Part shown: positions 16,632-25,610 of the stretch, piece by piece
Layout of the letters: every line of letters begins with the position of its first letter
Numbering within the stretch: the first letter of the stretch is position 1
Assembly: GCF_004135935.1 (NCBI RefSeq)
Contig: NZ_CP025086.1
Span: 2,542,001 to 2,606,000 of the forward strand
From: Methylovirgula ligni
Lineage (GTDB): Bacteria > Pseudomonadota > Alphaproteobacteria > Rhizobiales > Beijerinckiaceae
DNA length: 64,000 nt
Reading direction: 5' to 3'
Made by a program: the position numbers and the translations under genes
Notes under the pieces: generated by a model
What the model was told of the DNA's origin: nothing
The model's input: only the letters and a program-made list of their open reading frames with translations
Database searches by the model: none

Positions 16632-18104
16632 TCACTGACCGCCGTTCAGCAGCTTGGCAATCGTGTTTTCCGCACCGAAGCAATCTTTGCCAAAATGCCC
16701 CTTGAAGCACTTGCTGAGCTCAGAGAGCTCGAGGGGAGCGGCGGTACAATCCGCGTAAATTTTAGGATCCCCCGCGGCCCGCAAGGCGCACGTCGCCGAA
16801 ATACGCCAATCATCGCTTGTTGCCGGGGCAGCCGCGCAAAGCGCAAAGGCAACCGGGTCACCTTGTGTCGTCGCCGAGCAGTTAACGGCATGGGCATCGC
16901 GAGGCGACAGGACCGAATCTGCCGCGCAAAGCGCGAGCGCGCCGGGATCATTATTAGCCCCGGTGATGCAGGCGAGCGTCCGGCGCATTTTGTCGTCCTT
17001 CACCAGACCCGCAGCGCAATTCGAAACGAGCGAGCGGCCTTCACCGCCATAGCGCATGCATTGAAAGGACGCCGCCTCGGGGCGTAGATCCGGCACCTGG
17101 TCGAAGAGGCACGATACGAGACTCGGTCGCGGCGTGTTCGCGCAGGCTGCAAGCGCCTTCCCAACGGCGGCCGCACCGACGAATTCCGTCGCACATTTCG
17201 CGCGGCTGTTTCCTGGGTCGGATAAGCAGGCAGATGCCTGATTCGCTCTTCCAAACGCGGGCGAGAAGTGGCTAAAGCAGTCGACGACATTCCTGTTATC
17301 ATTTTGAGACTGTGCCAGACAGGCTGCGAGCACTTTGCTCGCAGCACTGGCGTTCGGCGCGAGGCAGTCCGCCAATGCCGCCGGCGACCCGCCATATCGC
17401 CCGACGCATCCTATCGCCTTCTTTGCCTCGGATTGCCTTTCGGGAACGAGACAGGCGACAAAAGAGTCGAGCCTCGCGCTTTGTCCACCGAGGCATTTGA
17501 CGGCAGTGGTCAGATTGGCGTCGGTTGGCGCGCTTTCGGCCGCGCATAAAGCGCGATCTTCGTCAGATCGGCTATTTCTGACGCAGTCCAGAAGTTTCTC
17601 GCGCGGGGCGCCCATCGCGTTCTTGATGCAGCCTATAAAGCCTTGTTGCGTCGTGCCGGATGTGTTGCAGCTGTCGATCGCCGATGGCGGTGGAAGATTT
17701 GGGAGATTGCGCGCATCAATCGACAGATTGCTGGCGGGCGTGAGACCCTGCTGCGCCAAAAGAACGTCGAGTGCTGCGCGCCCGTCGGCGGTGTCACGTA
17801 TGAATGGGCAGATGATGTGTTCAGCCTGTCTGCCTGACGTGTTTCGCAACGCGCAGAGCACGAGCGCTTCTGGGGTCAGCCAGACCCTTGCGCAGGCATG
17901 GAGATCGCCAACAGCCGTCTGCCCGGCATGAAAGCAGGCAAGAATGGTCGCGGATTGATCAGCGTCCGACACCCCGGCCGTTTGGGCTGGAGCAAAGGAA
18001 AAAGAAGCGCTCCAGCAAGCACTCACCAATAACAAAAGCCGGATCCATATTTGCCTTTTGCGGTGGCGTTTGAGGCATCCGCGCGTCTTTCGCCCGCTGT
18101 CCAT
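16632..18104 (-). CDS. Secreted cysteine-rich repeat protein, unknown function
   Basis: This 490-residue protein has an N-terminal basic segment and hydrophobic core (IRLLLLVSACWSASFSF) with a likely cleavage after PAQTAG. ATG 18104 was chosen to place that signal near the start. The exported part holds about 28 cysteines in loosely repeated units of the form C-L/V/A followed 12-20 residues later by another C, for example VKCLGG, VACLV, IGCVG, ADCLA, AACLA. An even cysteine count and periplasmic location suggest many disulfides. I know no family that matches. It is the distal gene of a set of four secreted minus-strand genes that diverge from mxaF. A link to methanol oxidation is untested. 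Confidence 0.65.
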   Translation of the reverse strand: MDSGRKTRGCLKRHRKRQIWIRLLLLVSACWSASFSFAPAQTAGVSDADQSATILACFHAGQTAVGDLHACARVWLTPEALVLCALRNTSGRQAEHIICPFIRDTADGRAALDVLLAQQGLTPASNLSIDARNLPNLPPPSAIDSCNTSGTTQQGFIGCIKNAMGAPREKLLDCVRNSRSDEDRALCAAESAPTDANLTTAVKCLGGQSARLDSFVACLVPERQSEAKKAIGCVGRYGGSPAALADCLAPNASAASKVLAACLAQSQNDNRNVVDCFSHFSPAFGRANQASACLSDPGNSRAKCATEFVGAAAVGKALAACANTPRPSLVSCLFDQVPDLRPEAASFQCMRYGGEGRSLVSNCAAGLVKDDKMRRTLACITGANNDPGALALCAADSVLSPRDAHAVNCSATTQGDPVAFALCAAAPATSDDWRISATCALRAAGDPKIYADCTAAPLELSELSKCFKGHFGKDCFGAENTIAKLLNGGQ

Positions 18105-18154
18105 AGCTTGAAATCCGAAATCTTCTTTTCGAATCGTCGCGATCAATCGTGGAT

Positions 18155-18604
18155 CTAATTCTGCGGAATCGCCGACCATCGCATTTTTCCGACGCCGGGG
18201 AATTGATAGGCCGTCACCTTGTAGGTGATGCCTTCTTTCAGGAGCGTCTGCTCTTCGCCGGTAGAAGCGAGCCCCATAAATTTATCGCAGACCTCGCGCC
18301 CGGCGGCCTTGCCGACCTTGTCTTTCGCTTCATCATCGACATCGCCTTGATTGATGGCTACGACGAACGCGACCGCGTGTTCCGGCGTGTCGCAAAGCAT
18401 GACATTCATCTCGACGGGTTTGTGTTTAGGCGCCTCTCCCGACCACGCCGGGTATGCCAGCAGGCCATAAAGTAAAAGAGCCGCACATTTCCGCGCGCCG
18501 GACACAACCGGGCGACAAACATTGAGGACAGCGAGCGAAATTTGGACAAAGGCCGCTTTCAAAGCACGGTCTTCCCGCCCGACGAGATCATGTTCCATTT
18601 TCAA
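18155..18604 (-). CDS. Secreted small protein, paralogue of the 19613-19984 gene
   Basis: This 149-residue protein has an internal hydrophobic signal-like segment (AALLLYGLLAYPAWSG) after a ~45-residue basic leader, so the true start may be internal. The mature part aligns with the product of the gene at 19613-19984: MLCDTPEHAVAF versus YLCETADYAMDF, GREVCDKFMG versus QREVCGRYTG, GITYKVTAYQF versus GIMYRVTAVRF. Each protein keeps the same two cysteines. The function is unknown. It lies upstream of the cysteine-rich gene on the same strand. Confidence 0.65.
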   Translation of the reverse strand: MKMEHDLVGREDRALKAAFVQISLAVLNVCRPVVSGARKCAALLLYGLLAYPAWSGEAPKHKPVEMNVMLCDTPEHAVAFVVAINQGDVDDEAKDKVGKAAGREVCDKFMGLASTGEEQTLLKEGITYKVTAYQFPGVGKMRWSAIPQN

Positions 18605-18681
18605 TTCCGCAGCTCACACTGTTGATTGCGTCGGCATAAAATGACGGCGCTTAGCCGGGATTCGCACTGCGAAATTCGATC

Positions 18682-19269
18682 TCATTCCGCATTCGGAGGC
18701 GCGGCAATATTGTCGTAAGTGTATCGGATGGCCACGTGGCGTTCCTTGACGGAATCCTTCGTCGCCGAAGGCGAAGTTGGGACCGCGTCAGATTCCAATT
18801 GAATCATGACACCACGTTTTGGCTCGACCCATACCTTTGTTTCAACGGTCGAGCCGGGCGTGACGCTGTGGCCTGTGTAGACGGCTAGGGATGTACCGTT
18901 GACGGTGTCGTCGGCGAGACGTTTGCAGCCTGAATAACTTTCAGCGTTGTGGCGAACAGCCGCTGCGAGTTTATCGAGCGGAATGTGCATTTGTTTCCAT
19001 TTTCCGGAACCGAACCGCGCGAAGACAGCAGTCTGGGTGGAGATCGTTTCCGAAGTCTGCGTGACGCGCGATTTGGAGTCCTCGCCAGCAAGGTAGGTAA
19101 TGATGCTGAGGCTATGAAAGGGTACTTTCGTGTTTGCGAGCATCGCGGATGAGAGTCCATCACACGATGCGTCAGCCCGCGCGAAAGAATTGGAGAGTGC
19201 GAAGGTTGCTGCCGTTAAGAGCAGGCAAGTCGCGGCCTCCTTTGGCCAGGATGATCGGGTCAACGACAT
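18682..19269 (-). CDS. Secreted hypothetical protein, 195 aa
   Basis: There is a clear signal peptide (CLLLTAATFALSNSFARADA) and a mature domain of about 165 residues rich in beta-prone segments (VPFHSLSIITYLAG, TKVWVEPKRGVMIQLES). The stretch around VWVEPKRGVMIQLE recalls the lipoprotein carrier-like folds of outer-membrane sorting proteins, a weak resemblance. Two cysteines in the mature part could form one disulfide. It is the second of four secreted genes divergent from mxaF. The function is unknown. Confidence 0.65.
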   Translation of the reverse strand: MSLTRSSWPKEAATCLLLTAATFALSNSFARADASCDGLSSAMLANTKVPFHSLSIITYLAGEDSKSRVTQTSETISTQTAVFARFGSGKWKQMHIPLDKLAAAVRHNAESYSGCKRLADDTVNGTSLAVYTGHSVTPGSTVETKVWVEPKRGVMIQLESDAVPTSPSATKDSVKERHVAIRYTYDNIAAPPNAE

Positions 19270-19612
19270 TTCCTCTATCTTTTGTTGATCGTTCGTTGCG
19301 GCGGTAGAATGCAGAGAATTATTATTCAGTCACTTGTTTTCTTCGAGAAAATAGCGATCAGGCGCAGGTAGAAAGTCGCGACGGAACAGGAACTTTTCTA
19401 GCTTTTGAAATTGACGCCGCGCCGAAGGTTATCGTTGCGAGTGCAGGAAGGTTTGGTGCGCGAGAGTCAGCGCTGCAATTGCTGGAAGGGCACGGTAACC
19501 CGAGCGATCACGAAGAGAAGCTTCGTCCACTGCGCTGCGTGCCCGGTTCCATTCGGCAGGGACTCCGGGAGGACGATAGAAGCCGAGCGCAACCGCGGCT
19601 AATCTGCTATGC

Positions 19613-19984
19613 TCACAGATGCCATACGGACGAATGTTGTTCGACCGCAAAAATGCGCTCGGCAAACCAGGCGAGTTTATGATCCTCGCGGAAGCGGACT
19701 GCGGTCACCCGGTACATAATGCCACCGCTGACGACGACCTTCTGCTGCTCGACGGCGGCGACGCCGGTGTAGCGGCCGCAGACCTCGCGCTGCGCTATTT
19801 TACCGACAATGTCCTTGGCGTATTCCTCCTCGGCATCGTTCGCGACCGCTGCAGCGAAATCCATTGCATAATCGGCTGTCTCGCAAAGATAGGCATTCAC
19901 CGGAAAAGAATCCGCATCGCGCTCCTGCTGAGCGGCAACAGGAAATGTCATCAAGACAGACGTGACGATTAGGGTCGCGACCAT
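19613..19984 (-). CDS. Secreted small protein, paralogue of the 18155-18604 gene
   Basis: This 123-residue protein has a short signal peptide (MVATLIVTSVLMTFPVAAQ) and a mature domain with two cysteines (YLCET, REVCGRY). It is a divergent copy of the gene at 18155-18604, with the same motif order. It is the gene closest to mxaF and is transcribed in the opposite direction, so it shares the long regulatory region 19985-20436. The function is unknown. Confidence 0.65.
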   Translation of the reverse strand: MVATLIVTSVLMTFPVAAQQERDADSFPVNAYLCETADYAMDFAAAVANDAEEEYAKDIVGKIAQREVCGRYTGVAAVEQQKVVVSGGIMYRVTAVRFREDHKLAWFAERIFAVEQHSSVWHL

Positions 19985-20097
19985 GCTCTTCTCCAGCTAA
20001 CGCGGGAGTTTATCCCATAGGATGCGGATATGTTCGCCCTACCGAGCATAGTCTGTGCCAGTTCCTGGCATCATGAAAGTGTCTTCATCGCATTTTC

Positions 20098-20111
20098 GGG
20101 CAAATTTGCCC
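20098..20111. promoter_or_regulatory. 14-bp perfect palindrome upstream of divergent genes
   Basis: GGGCAAATTTGCCC is fully self-complementary with no spacer. It lies 114 bases upstream of the minus-strand secreted gene and about 325 bases upstream of the mxaF start. It is a plausible binding site for a dimeric regulator; no regulator can be named. Confidence 0.45.
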
Positions 20112-20225
20112 CGTTTTCCTCCTTCGGTTCCGCCGCGCTCTGGGTTGGGACGCTTCGGTAAAAGCGTGAGACTAATTCCTTACGGGATATGAAATAGCGG
20201 AAATTGATTTGCTATAACTCCAGCA

Positions 20226-20347
20226 ATATCAAGACTAATTGTTCTTGATATCCGTTGTAAGAGCCATGTATACATCGCCGTAACAAATTACTTCGACCGT
20301 TCTCAACGGATCGAAAGTATTAAATAATAATAATACGACACTATAAT
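20226..20347 (+). promoter_or_regulatory. mxaF upstream control region: dyads and AT-rich promoter
   Basis: Four signals lie here. ATATCAAGA (20226-20234) and TCTTGATAT (20243-20251) form a 9-bp dyad with an eight-base spacer. ATGTATACAT (20266-20275) is a perfect palindrome. TTCGACCGTT (20292-20301) and its near-complement at 20305-20315 form a third dyad. An AT-rich stretch follows with TATAAT at 20342-20347, about 90 bases before mxaF. The spaced 9-bp dyad is the best candidate for a response-regulator site. Roles are inferred. Confidence 0.5.
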
Positions 20348-20436
20348 CCTTCTATACTTCTGCGTGAATGTTTCTCCGGTCGTCATGGCCGGGCGCGCGG
20401 TTGAGGACAATAAAGTGGGAAGGTGAGGAGAGGCTC

Positions 20437-22347
20437 ATGCATAACAGCTTAGTGAAGCGTAGGGTATTGACGTCGGTGTCGCTGGCAGCGGCGCTTACGG
20501 CGCTGCAGTTTTGCGCGCCGCTGGCGAGCGCCAACGACAAGCTCATCGAACTTTCGAAGAGCAACGAAAACTGGGTGATGCCCGGCCGCGATTACAATGC
20601 CGACAATTACAGCCCGGACACACAGATCAGCACCGCTAACGTCAAGGATCTGCGGGTCGCTTGGTCGTTCTCGACCGGCGTGTTGAATGGCCACGAAGGC
20701 GCGCCGATCGTCGTCAACGGCAAGATGTATATCAACACGCCGTTCCCGAACGCTGTCTTTGCCCTCGATCTCGATAACCCGGGCAAGATTCTTTGGCAGT
20801 ATCATCCCAAGCAGAACCCGGCGGCGCGCTCGGTCGCGTGTTGCGACCTTGTCAATCGTGGCCTGGCTTACTGGCCTGGCGATGATAAGACACCGGCTCT
20901 CATCCTGTCCAACCAGCTTGACGGCAATGTCGTCGCGCTGAACGCCGAGACCGGCGATCTCTACTGGAAAGTCGAGAACTCCGATATTCACGTCGGTTCG
21001 ACTCTGACGATCGCGCCGTATGTTATCAAGGACGAGGTTCTCGTCGGCTCCTCGGGCGCCGAGCTCGGCGTGCGTGGTTATGTCACCGCTTATGACGTGC
21101 ATGATGGCACGCAGAAGTGGCGCGCCTATGAGACCGGTCCGGACGACGAGATGAAGCTCGGCGCCGATTTCAACAGCCACAACCCGCAATATGGCCGTTT
21201 TGGCCTTGGTACCTCGAAGACCTGGCAGGAAAACACCTGGAAGATCGGCGGCGGCACCAATTGGGGCTGGTACGCTTATGATCCCGGCACGAACCTTGTC
21301 TATTACGGCAGCGGCAATCCTTCGCCGTGGAACGCTACGATGCGCCCGGGTGACAACAAATGGACGATGACGATTTTTGGTCGCGACGTCGACACCGGCG
21401 AAGCCAAGTTCGGTTATCAGAAGACACCGCACGACGAATGGGACTATGCCGGCGTCGATGTGATGATCCTGAGCGACGAAAAGGATGACAACGGCAACAT
21501 CCACAAGCTGCTGTTCCACCCGGATCGTAATGGTTTCATCTACTCGCTCGATCGCACCAATGGTGATCTCTTCACCGTCGGCAAGATCGACGCCACGATG
21601 AATGAGTTCAAGGACGTTAACTTCAAGAACGGTCAGCCGATCCGCGATCCGGAATACGCGACCTATATGGACCACGAGGCCCATGACGTCTGCCCGTCGG
21701 CGATGGGTTATCATGACCAGGCGCATGATTCCTACGACCCGACGAAGCAGCTCTTCTACGTCAACGCGAACCATATCTGCATGGATTGGGAGCCCTTCAT
21801 GCTTCCCTATCGTGCCGGTCAGTTCTTCGTCGGCGCGACGCTGCACATGTATCCGGGTCCGAAGGGCGATCGTCAGAACGCACTTGGTCTTGGCCAGGTC
21901 AAGGCCTACGACGCGGTTCACAAGTCGTTCAAATGGCAGGTTCAGGAGCGTTTTGCCGCCTGGGGCGGCTCGCTTTCGACGGCCGGCAATTTGGTCTTCT
22001 ACGGAACGCTCGACGGCTATATCAAAGCGCGTAACGCCGATACCGGCGAACTGCTGTGGAAGTTCAAGCTTCCGTCCGGTGTCATTGGTTATCCGATGAC
22101 CTACGAGCACAAGGGCGTCCAATACGTCGCCATCTATTACGGCGTAGGCGGATGGCCGGCGGTCGGCATGGTGTTCGACCTGCAGGATCCGACGGCGGGT
22201 CTCGGCGCGGTCGGCGCGTTCAAGAACCTGCAGCATTGGACGCAGCAGGGCGGCGGTGTGATGGTCTTCTCGTTGAACGGCCAGAGCCCCTACACCCAGG
22301 ACGTCAATCTCGACGAATACAGCACCGTCAAGCAAGGCGGCGACTGA
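20437..22347 (+). CDS. mxaF: Methanol dehydrogenase large subunit (calcium type)
   Basis: This 636-residue periplasmic PQQ quinoprotein oxidises methanol to formaldehyde and passes electrons to cytochrome cL. ATG 20437 follows AGGTGAGGAGAGG; a longer in-frame start lacks this site. It has a signal peptide of about 32 residues, repeated tryptophan-docking beta-propeller blades (for example [18 protein letters not shown]), the adjacent cysteine pair CC at 135-136, calcium ligand candidates Glu209 and Asn294, and catalytic Asp336 in DEWDYAGV. Two residues after that Asp stands Ala338, where lanthanide XoxF enzymes carry a second Asp, so this is the MxaF type. It heads the mxa operon; a strong hairpin follows. 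Confidence 0.97.
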   Translation: MHNSLVKRRVLTSVSLAAALTALQFCAPLASANDKLIELSKSNENWVMPGRDYNADNYSPDTQISTANVKDLRVAWSFSTGVLNGHEGAPIVVNGKMYINTPFPNAVFALDLDNPGKILWQYHPKQNPAARSVACCDLVNRGLAYWPGDDKTPALILSNQLDGNVVALNAETGDLYWKVENSDIHVGSTLTIAPYVIKDEVLVGSSGAELGVRGYVTAYDVHDGTQKWRAYETGPDDEMKLGADFNSHNPQYGRFGLGTSKTWQENTWKIGGGTNWGWYAYDPGTNLVYYGSGNPSPWNATMRPGDNKWTMTIFGRDVDTGEAKFGYQKTPHDEWDYAGVDVMILSDEKDDNGNIHKLLFHPDRNGFIYSLDRTNGDLFTVGKIDATMNEFKDVNFKNGQPIRDPEYATYMDHEAHDVCPSAMGYHDQAHDSYDPTKQLFYVNANHICMDWEPFMLPYRAGQFFVGATLHMYPGPKGDRQNALGLGQVKAYDAVHKSFKWQVQERFAAWGGSLSTAGNLVFYGTLDGYIKARNADTGELLWKFKLPSGVIGYPMTYEHKGVQYVAIYYGVGGWPAVGMVFDLQDPTAGLGAVGAFKNLQHWTQQGGGVMVFSLNGQSPYTQDVNLDEYSTVKQGGD

Positions 22348-22358
22348 GCCATCTCTCA

Positions 22359-22404
22359 CTCCCGCTCCACCAGCACGCAGCTTCGCGGTGGAGCGGGAGC
22401 TTTT
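22359..22404 (+). terminator. Strong hairpin between mxaF and mxaJ (attenuator or processing site)
   Basis: CTCCCGCTCCACC (22359-22371) and GGTGGAGCGGGAG (22387-22399) pair over 13 perfect bases with a 15-base loop, followed by C and TTTT. It starts 11 bases after the mxaF stop. It could terminate part of the transcripts or protect the 3' end of mxaF mRNA, giving more MxaF than downstream products. Confidence 0.7.
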
Positions 22405-22466
22405 CCTGAGTTGCCGCATGACACGATGCGGCCCCGTGGAATCGAAACCCGACAAAGTGGCATATC

Positions 22467-23351
22467 ATGACACGTGCATTCTTTGCGTCCTCGGCCAAAT
22501 GGCTTCGCCTCCCGATGCTGGTCGGTCTTGCCTTGTGTTCATCTAGCTTGATGACTCTTGCGGCGCCCGCATCGCCCGCTCCCGTTGTGGAGAGCAATGA
22601 CATCCTGCGCGTATGCGCGGCCAATCAGCCTCCTTATTCGATCAAGGGCGGCGGGGGTTTTGAGAACAAGATCGCGGTCGTGGTCGGTGAGGCCATGGGG
22701 CGGCAGGTCCAGTTCGTATGGTCGAGCCGACCGGCGATTTATCTCGTGCAGGAATACCTCAACAAGAATCTTTGCGATGTGGTCATCGGCCTCGATACGA
22801 ATGATCCGCGCGTGCTGACAACGAAGCCCTATTATCGCGCGGGCTATGTCTTCATAACGCGCACCGCCGATCATCTCGACATTCATTCGTGGAGCGATCC
22901 GCGTCTCCTGAAGTTCGATCATATCGCCGTCGGCTTCTACACGCCGGGCGAAGAAATGCTGAAAAAGATCGGCAAATATGACGATGACTTCAATTACGAG
23001 AAGTCGCTGGTGAATTTCCGCTCCGCGCGTAACGAATATATTCAGGTCGACCCGGCCCGGATGGTGAGCGAAGTCGCCAGCGGTAACGCGCCGATCGCGG
23101 CGGCATTTTCTCCGGAAGTTGCCCGCCAGGTCCGGGAATCTTCAGTGCCGCTTACAATGACGCCGGTCGACGACAACACCGTCAATGCGGACGGCCAAAA
23201 AGTGCCGCAGACATTCGACCAGTCGATGGGCGTTCGCAAAGACGATTCAGCGTTGGCCGCGCAGCTTAACGCAGCGCTGGTGAAAGCCGCACCCGACATT
23301 GAGGCCATCCTCAAGGATGAGGGAATCCCGTTGCTGAAGCCGCATTCCTGA
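22467..23351 (+). CDS. mxaJ: MxaJ, periplasmic solute-binding-like protein of the mxa operon
   Basis: This 294-residue protein has an N-terminal signal peptide (MLVGLALCSSSLMTLAAPA) and a family 3 solute-binding fold: ILRVCAANQPPYSIKGGGGFENKIA, then CDVVIGLDTNDPRVLTTKPYY. MxaJ is required for active methanol dehydrogenase, probably as a periplasmic chaperone during MxaF/MxaI assembly; it is not a transporter component, and no permease genes are near. It lies between mxaF and mxaG, its conserved position. Confidence 0.93.
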   Translation: MTRAFFASSAKWLRLPMLVGLALCSSSLMTLAAPASPAPVVESNDILRVCAANQPPYSIKGGGGFENKIAVVVGEAMGRQVQFVWSSRPAIYLVQEYLNKNLCDVVIGLDTNDPRVLTTKPYYRAGYVFITRTADHLDIHSWSDPRLLKFDHIAVGFYTPGEEMLKKIGKYDDDFNYEKSLVNFRSARNEYIQVDPARMVSEVASGNAPIAAAFSPEVARQVRESSVPLTMTPVDDNTVNADGQKVPQTFDQSMGVRKDDSALAAQLNAALVKAAPDIEAILKDEGIPLLKPHS

Positions 23352-23415
23352 TCAAACGGGGCGTCGAAAGTCTCATCGACGCCCAGCTTCCTTCGAAACA
23401 ACGAGTGCCTCAGAC

Positions 23416-24069
23416 ATGAATATCAAGAAAATGATCGCGATTTACGGTGGCTTGGTGATCGGTGTCGGCAGCGCGGCCTATGCGGCCGAGCCGAAGCCGG
23501 AACCGGTGCCGCCGACAAGTCTCGATCTGCGGACGACGGTGGATGGTTCGCCAATCGATCTCAGCACCTCGCTGCCGACCGAACGCGACACGCCTGGCGT
23601 TTTGAAATTCTTGCAGACGGGTGTCGATCCTTACATCGACGACCCCAGCTGCCTGCGACTCGGACAGAGTCTTTTTCTGTCGGATTGCTCCGGGTGCCAC
23701 GGTGAAGTGGGTGAGGGCAAGATCGGCCCCGGCCTGAACGACGATTACTGGACCTATCCCAAGAACGAGCATGACCAGGGCGTTTTCGAGACGGTCTACG
23801 GCGGTGCGCGCGCGATGATGGGGCCGCACAACGGCGATCTGACCCTTGATCAGTTCATGCAGGTGATCGCCTGGGTGCGGCACTTCTATAAGGATCCGGT
23901 CGATAAGGCGTACTGGCTCAACGCCGAGCAGAAGAAAAATTACAAGCCTTATACCGAGGCGGAAGGCAAGCGCATCGCAGCTCTTCCGATTTCGACTCCT
24001 GGTCAGTGCCAGGCAACCGCACTGAAAGAAAAGAAACTACAAGACGAAGAAGACAAAGAGGCGCAGTGA
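23416..24069 (+). CDS. mxaG: Cytochrome cL, electron acceptor of methanol dehydrogenase
   Basis: This 217-residue protein has a signal peptide (ending AYAAEP) and one haem-binding site CSGCH at 91-95. A methionine pair in ARAMMGPHNG is the candidate sixth haem ligand. The stretch GKIGPGLNDDYWTYPKNEHDQGVFETVYGG is typical of cytochrome cL (quoted here as a region; key parts are GPGLNDDYW and YGGARAMMGP). It takes electrons from PQQ in MxaF. The C-terminal tail is charged and lysine-rich. It sits between mxaJ and mxaI. Confidence 0.94.
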   Translation: MNIKKMIAIYGGLVIGVGSAAYAAEPKPEPVPPTSLDLRTTVDGSPIDLSTSLPTERDTPGVLKFLQTGVDPYIDDPSCLRLGQSLFLSDCSGCHGEVGEGKIGPGLNDDYWTYPKNEHDQGVFETVYGGARAMMGPHNGDLTLDQFMQVIAWVRHFYKDPVDKAYWLNAEQKKNYKPYTEAEGKRIAALPISTPGQCQATALKEKKLQDEEDKEAQ

Positions 24070-24135
24070 GCTTTTCAAGCCCTGCGGCGCCAATTGGTTT
24101 ACTCGCGTGAAAGCGGGGAAAGTGGAGGAAGACGC

Positions 24136-24453
24136 ATGAAAACGTATCGGTCGCTTAATCGCTTCGTGGCTCTGCTGGGTGGAGCTGCCGTTTTGTCGCT
24201 CGGCGCCAGCCTCGGCGCTCTTGCTTACGACGGGCAGCATTGCAAGGAAGCTGGAGTGTGCTGGGAGCCGCAGCCCGGTTATCCGGAGAAGCTCGCCGGC
24301 TCGAAATATGATGTGAAGGGCCTCGAAGAGCCGCACGAAGTTGCCAAGCAGGCCAATTCCGAGCGCGCCATGGAAGAGCGCAACGCCAAGCGCACGGCTT
24401 ATTTCCACAAGAGCGGCAAGTGGGTCTACGACGTCGATCAAATTCCGGAATAA
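24136..24453 (+). CDS. mxaI: Methanol dehydrogenase small subunit
   Basis: This protein of 105 residues includes a signal peptide (LLGGAAVLSLGASLGALA). The mature part starts YDGQHCKEAGVCWEPQPGYP, with the two cysteines of the known disulfide and a long lysine- and glutamate-rich helix (EVAKQANSERAMEERNAK). MxaI wraps MxaF in the alpha2-beta2 enzyme and is absent from XoxF systems, which supports calcium-type methanol dehydrogenase here. ATG 24136 follows GGAGG. It is not long enough for other domains. Confidence 0.95.
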   Translation: MKTYRSLNRFVALLGGAAVLSLGASLGALAYDGQHCKEAGVCWEPQPGYPEKLAGSKYDVKGLEEPHEVAKQANSERAMEERNAKRTAYFHKSGKWVYDVDQIPE

Positions 24454-24560
24454 TGCCGGGATATTGACCGATTGATGCGCAGCAGTTGCTTTCCGCGGCG
24501 TCGAGTCCATGCCTCGCGCCGCGGCAGCACATGCGTCTGGATTCGCAATAAAACTCAGTT

Positions 24561-25610
24561 ATGGCGATCGCAATGACGGCGGTTCCGACACGCAATGCCG
24601 ACGGAAGCCTCGTCGCTTGGCGGCAGCAGGCGCTGGATTTCGAAAGAGAAGTTGCCAAGGCGGTCATCGGGCAGGAGCGAGTCATCCGCCTTTTGACGAT
24701 CGCCGTCTTCGCGCGCGGACACGTCCTGCTTGAGGGCGACGTCGGCGTTGGCAAGACAACCCTGCTGCGTGCGGCAGCGCGCGCGATCGGCGGCGATTAC
24801 GAACGGGTCGAAGGTTCTGTCGACCTGATGCCGAGCGATCTTCTTTATTATACTTATCTGAGCGAGGACGGCCGGCCGAAAGTCGATCCGGGTCCGGCAT
24901 TGCGCCACGGCGAAAATCTTTCGATCTTCTTTTTCAATGAAATCAACCGTGCGCGGCCGCAGGTCCATTCGCTGCTGTTGCGTCTCATGGCCGAGCGCAG
25001 CGCCAACGCCTTCGATCGGGAATATAGATTCCCATATCTTCAGGTCTTTGCCGATCGCAACAGGATCGAAAAGGAAGAGACCTTCGAGCTTCCGGCGGCA
25101 GCGCGCGATCGCTTCTTCATGGAAGTCGGCGTCAAGACGCCGAGTGACCAGGAGACCCGGCAGGAGCTTATTTTCAATCAGCGCTTTCATGACGTCGATG
25201 CTTTGGTCGCGACGGTGAAGGAGGGCGTTATCGACTTTCGGCAATTGCCGGTGATCGCAGCGACCATCCAAAAATATGTCCATGCAAGCCAGACATTACA
25301 GAAATATGTGCTCGATCTCTGGTCGGCGATGCAGGCACCGGCTTCCGTTGGCATCTCTTTTCCGGGGATCGATATGGCGCGGCTGATCCGCGGCGGCGGC
25401 AGTCCGCGCGGGCTTAGCTATCTGGTCCGCGGTGCCCGCGTCAACGCCTGGCTGCAGGGCAGAGACATCGTCCTGCCGGAGGATATTCGCTCGCTGTTTC
25501 AGGAAATCATCGCGCATCGCATATTTCTCGATCCGGTCTATGAATTGCGGCAGGAGGGCCTGACGCGCGATCTTTGCGCCGCGATCTTTGCGGCGGTGCC
25601 GGCGCCATGA
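24561..25610 (+). CDS. mxaR: MxaR, MoxR-family AAA ATPase
   Basis: This 349-residue AAA+ ATPase has Walker A EGDVGVGKTTLL and Walker B FFFNEINRARPQ, followed by a sensor region and the helical lid. MoxR proteins act with VWA-domain partners as chaperones; MxaR with MxaS, MxaC and MxaL is needed to insert calcium into methanol dehydrogenase. The stop overlaps the mxaS start (ATGA), indicating coupling. Confidence 0.93.
   Translation: MAIAMTAVPTRNADGSLVAWRQQALDFEREVAKAVIGQERVIRLLTIAVFARGHVLLEGDVGVGKTTLLRAAARAIGGDYERVEGSVDLMPSDLLYYTYLSEDGRPKVDPGPALRHGENLSIFFFNEINRARPQVHSLLLRLMAERSANAFDREYRFPYLQVFADRNRIEKEETFELPAAARDRFFMEVGVKTPSDQETRQELIFNQRFHDVDALVATVKEGVIDFRQLPVIAATIQKYVHASQTLQKYVLDLWSAMQAPASVGISFPGIDMARLIRGGGSPRGLSYLVRGARVNAWLQGRDIVLPEDIRSLFQEIIAHRIFLDPVYELRQEGLTRDLCAAIFAAVPAP

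Noticed and set aside
20437-22347. Lanthanide-type XoxF methanol dehydrogenase
   Set aside because: The extra Asp two residues after the catalytic Asp is Ala338 here, and mxaI and the calcium-insertion genes are present.
20449-22455. A 668-codon open frame on the minus strand opposite mxaF
   Set aside because: It mirrors the codon bias of mxaF; it has no domain, no ribosome site and is rich in Arg/Val shadows. mxaF is unambiguous.
22467-23351. ABC transporter substrate-binding protein for amino acids
   Set aside because: The fold is similar, but the position between mxaF and mxaG and the lack of permease genes identify MxaJ.
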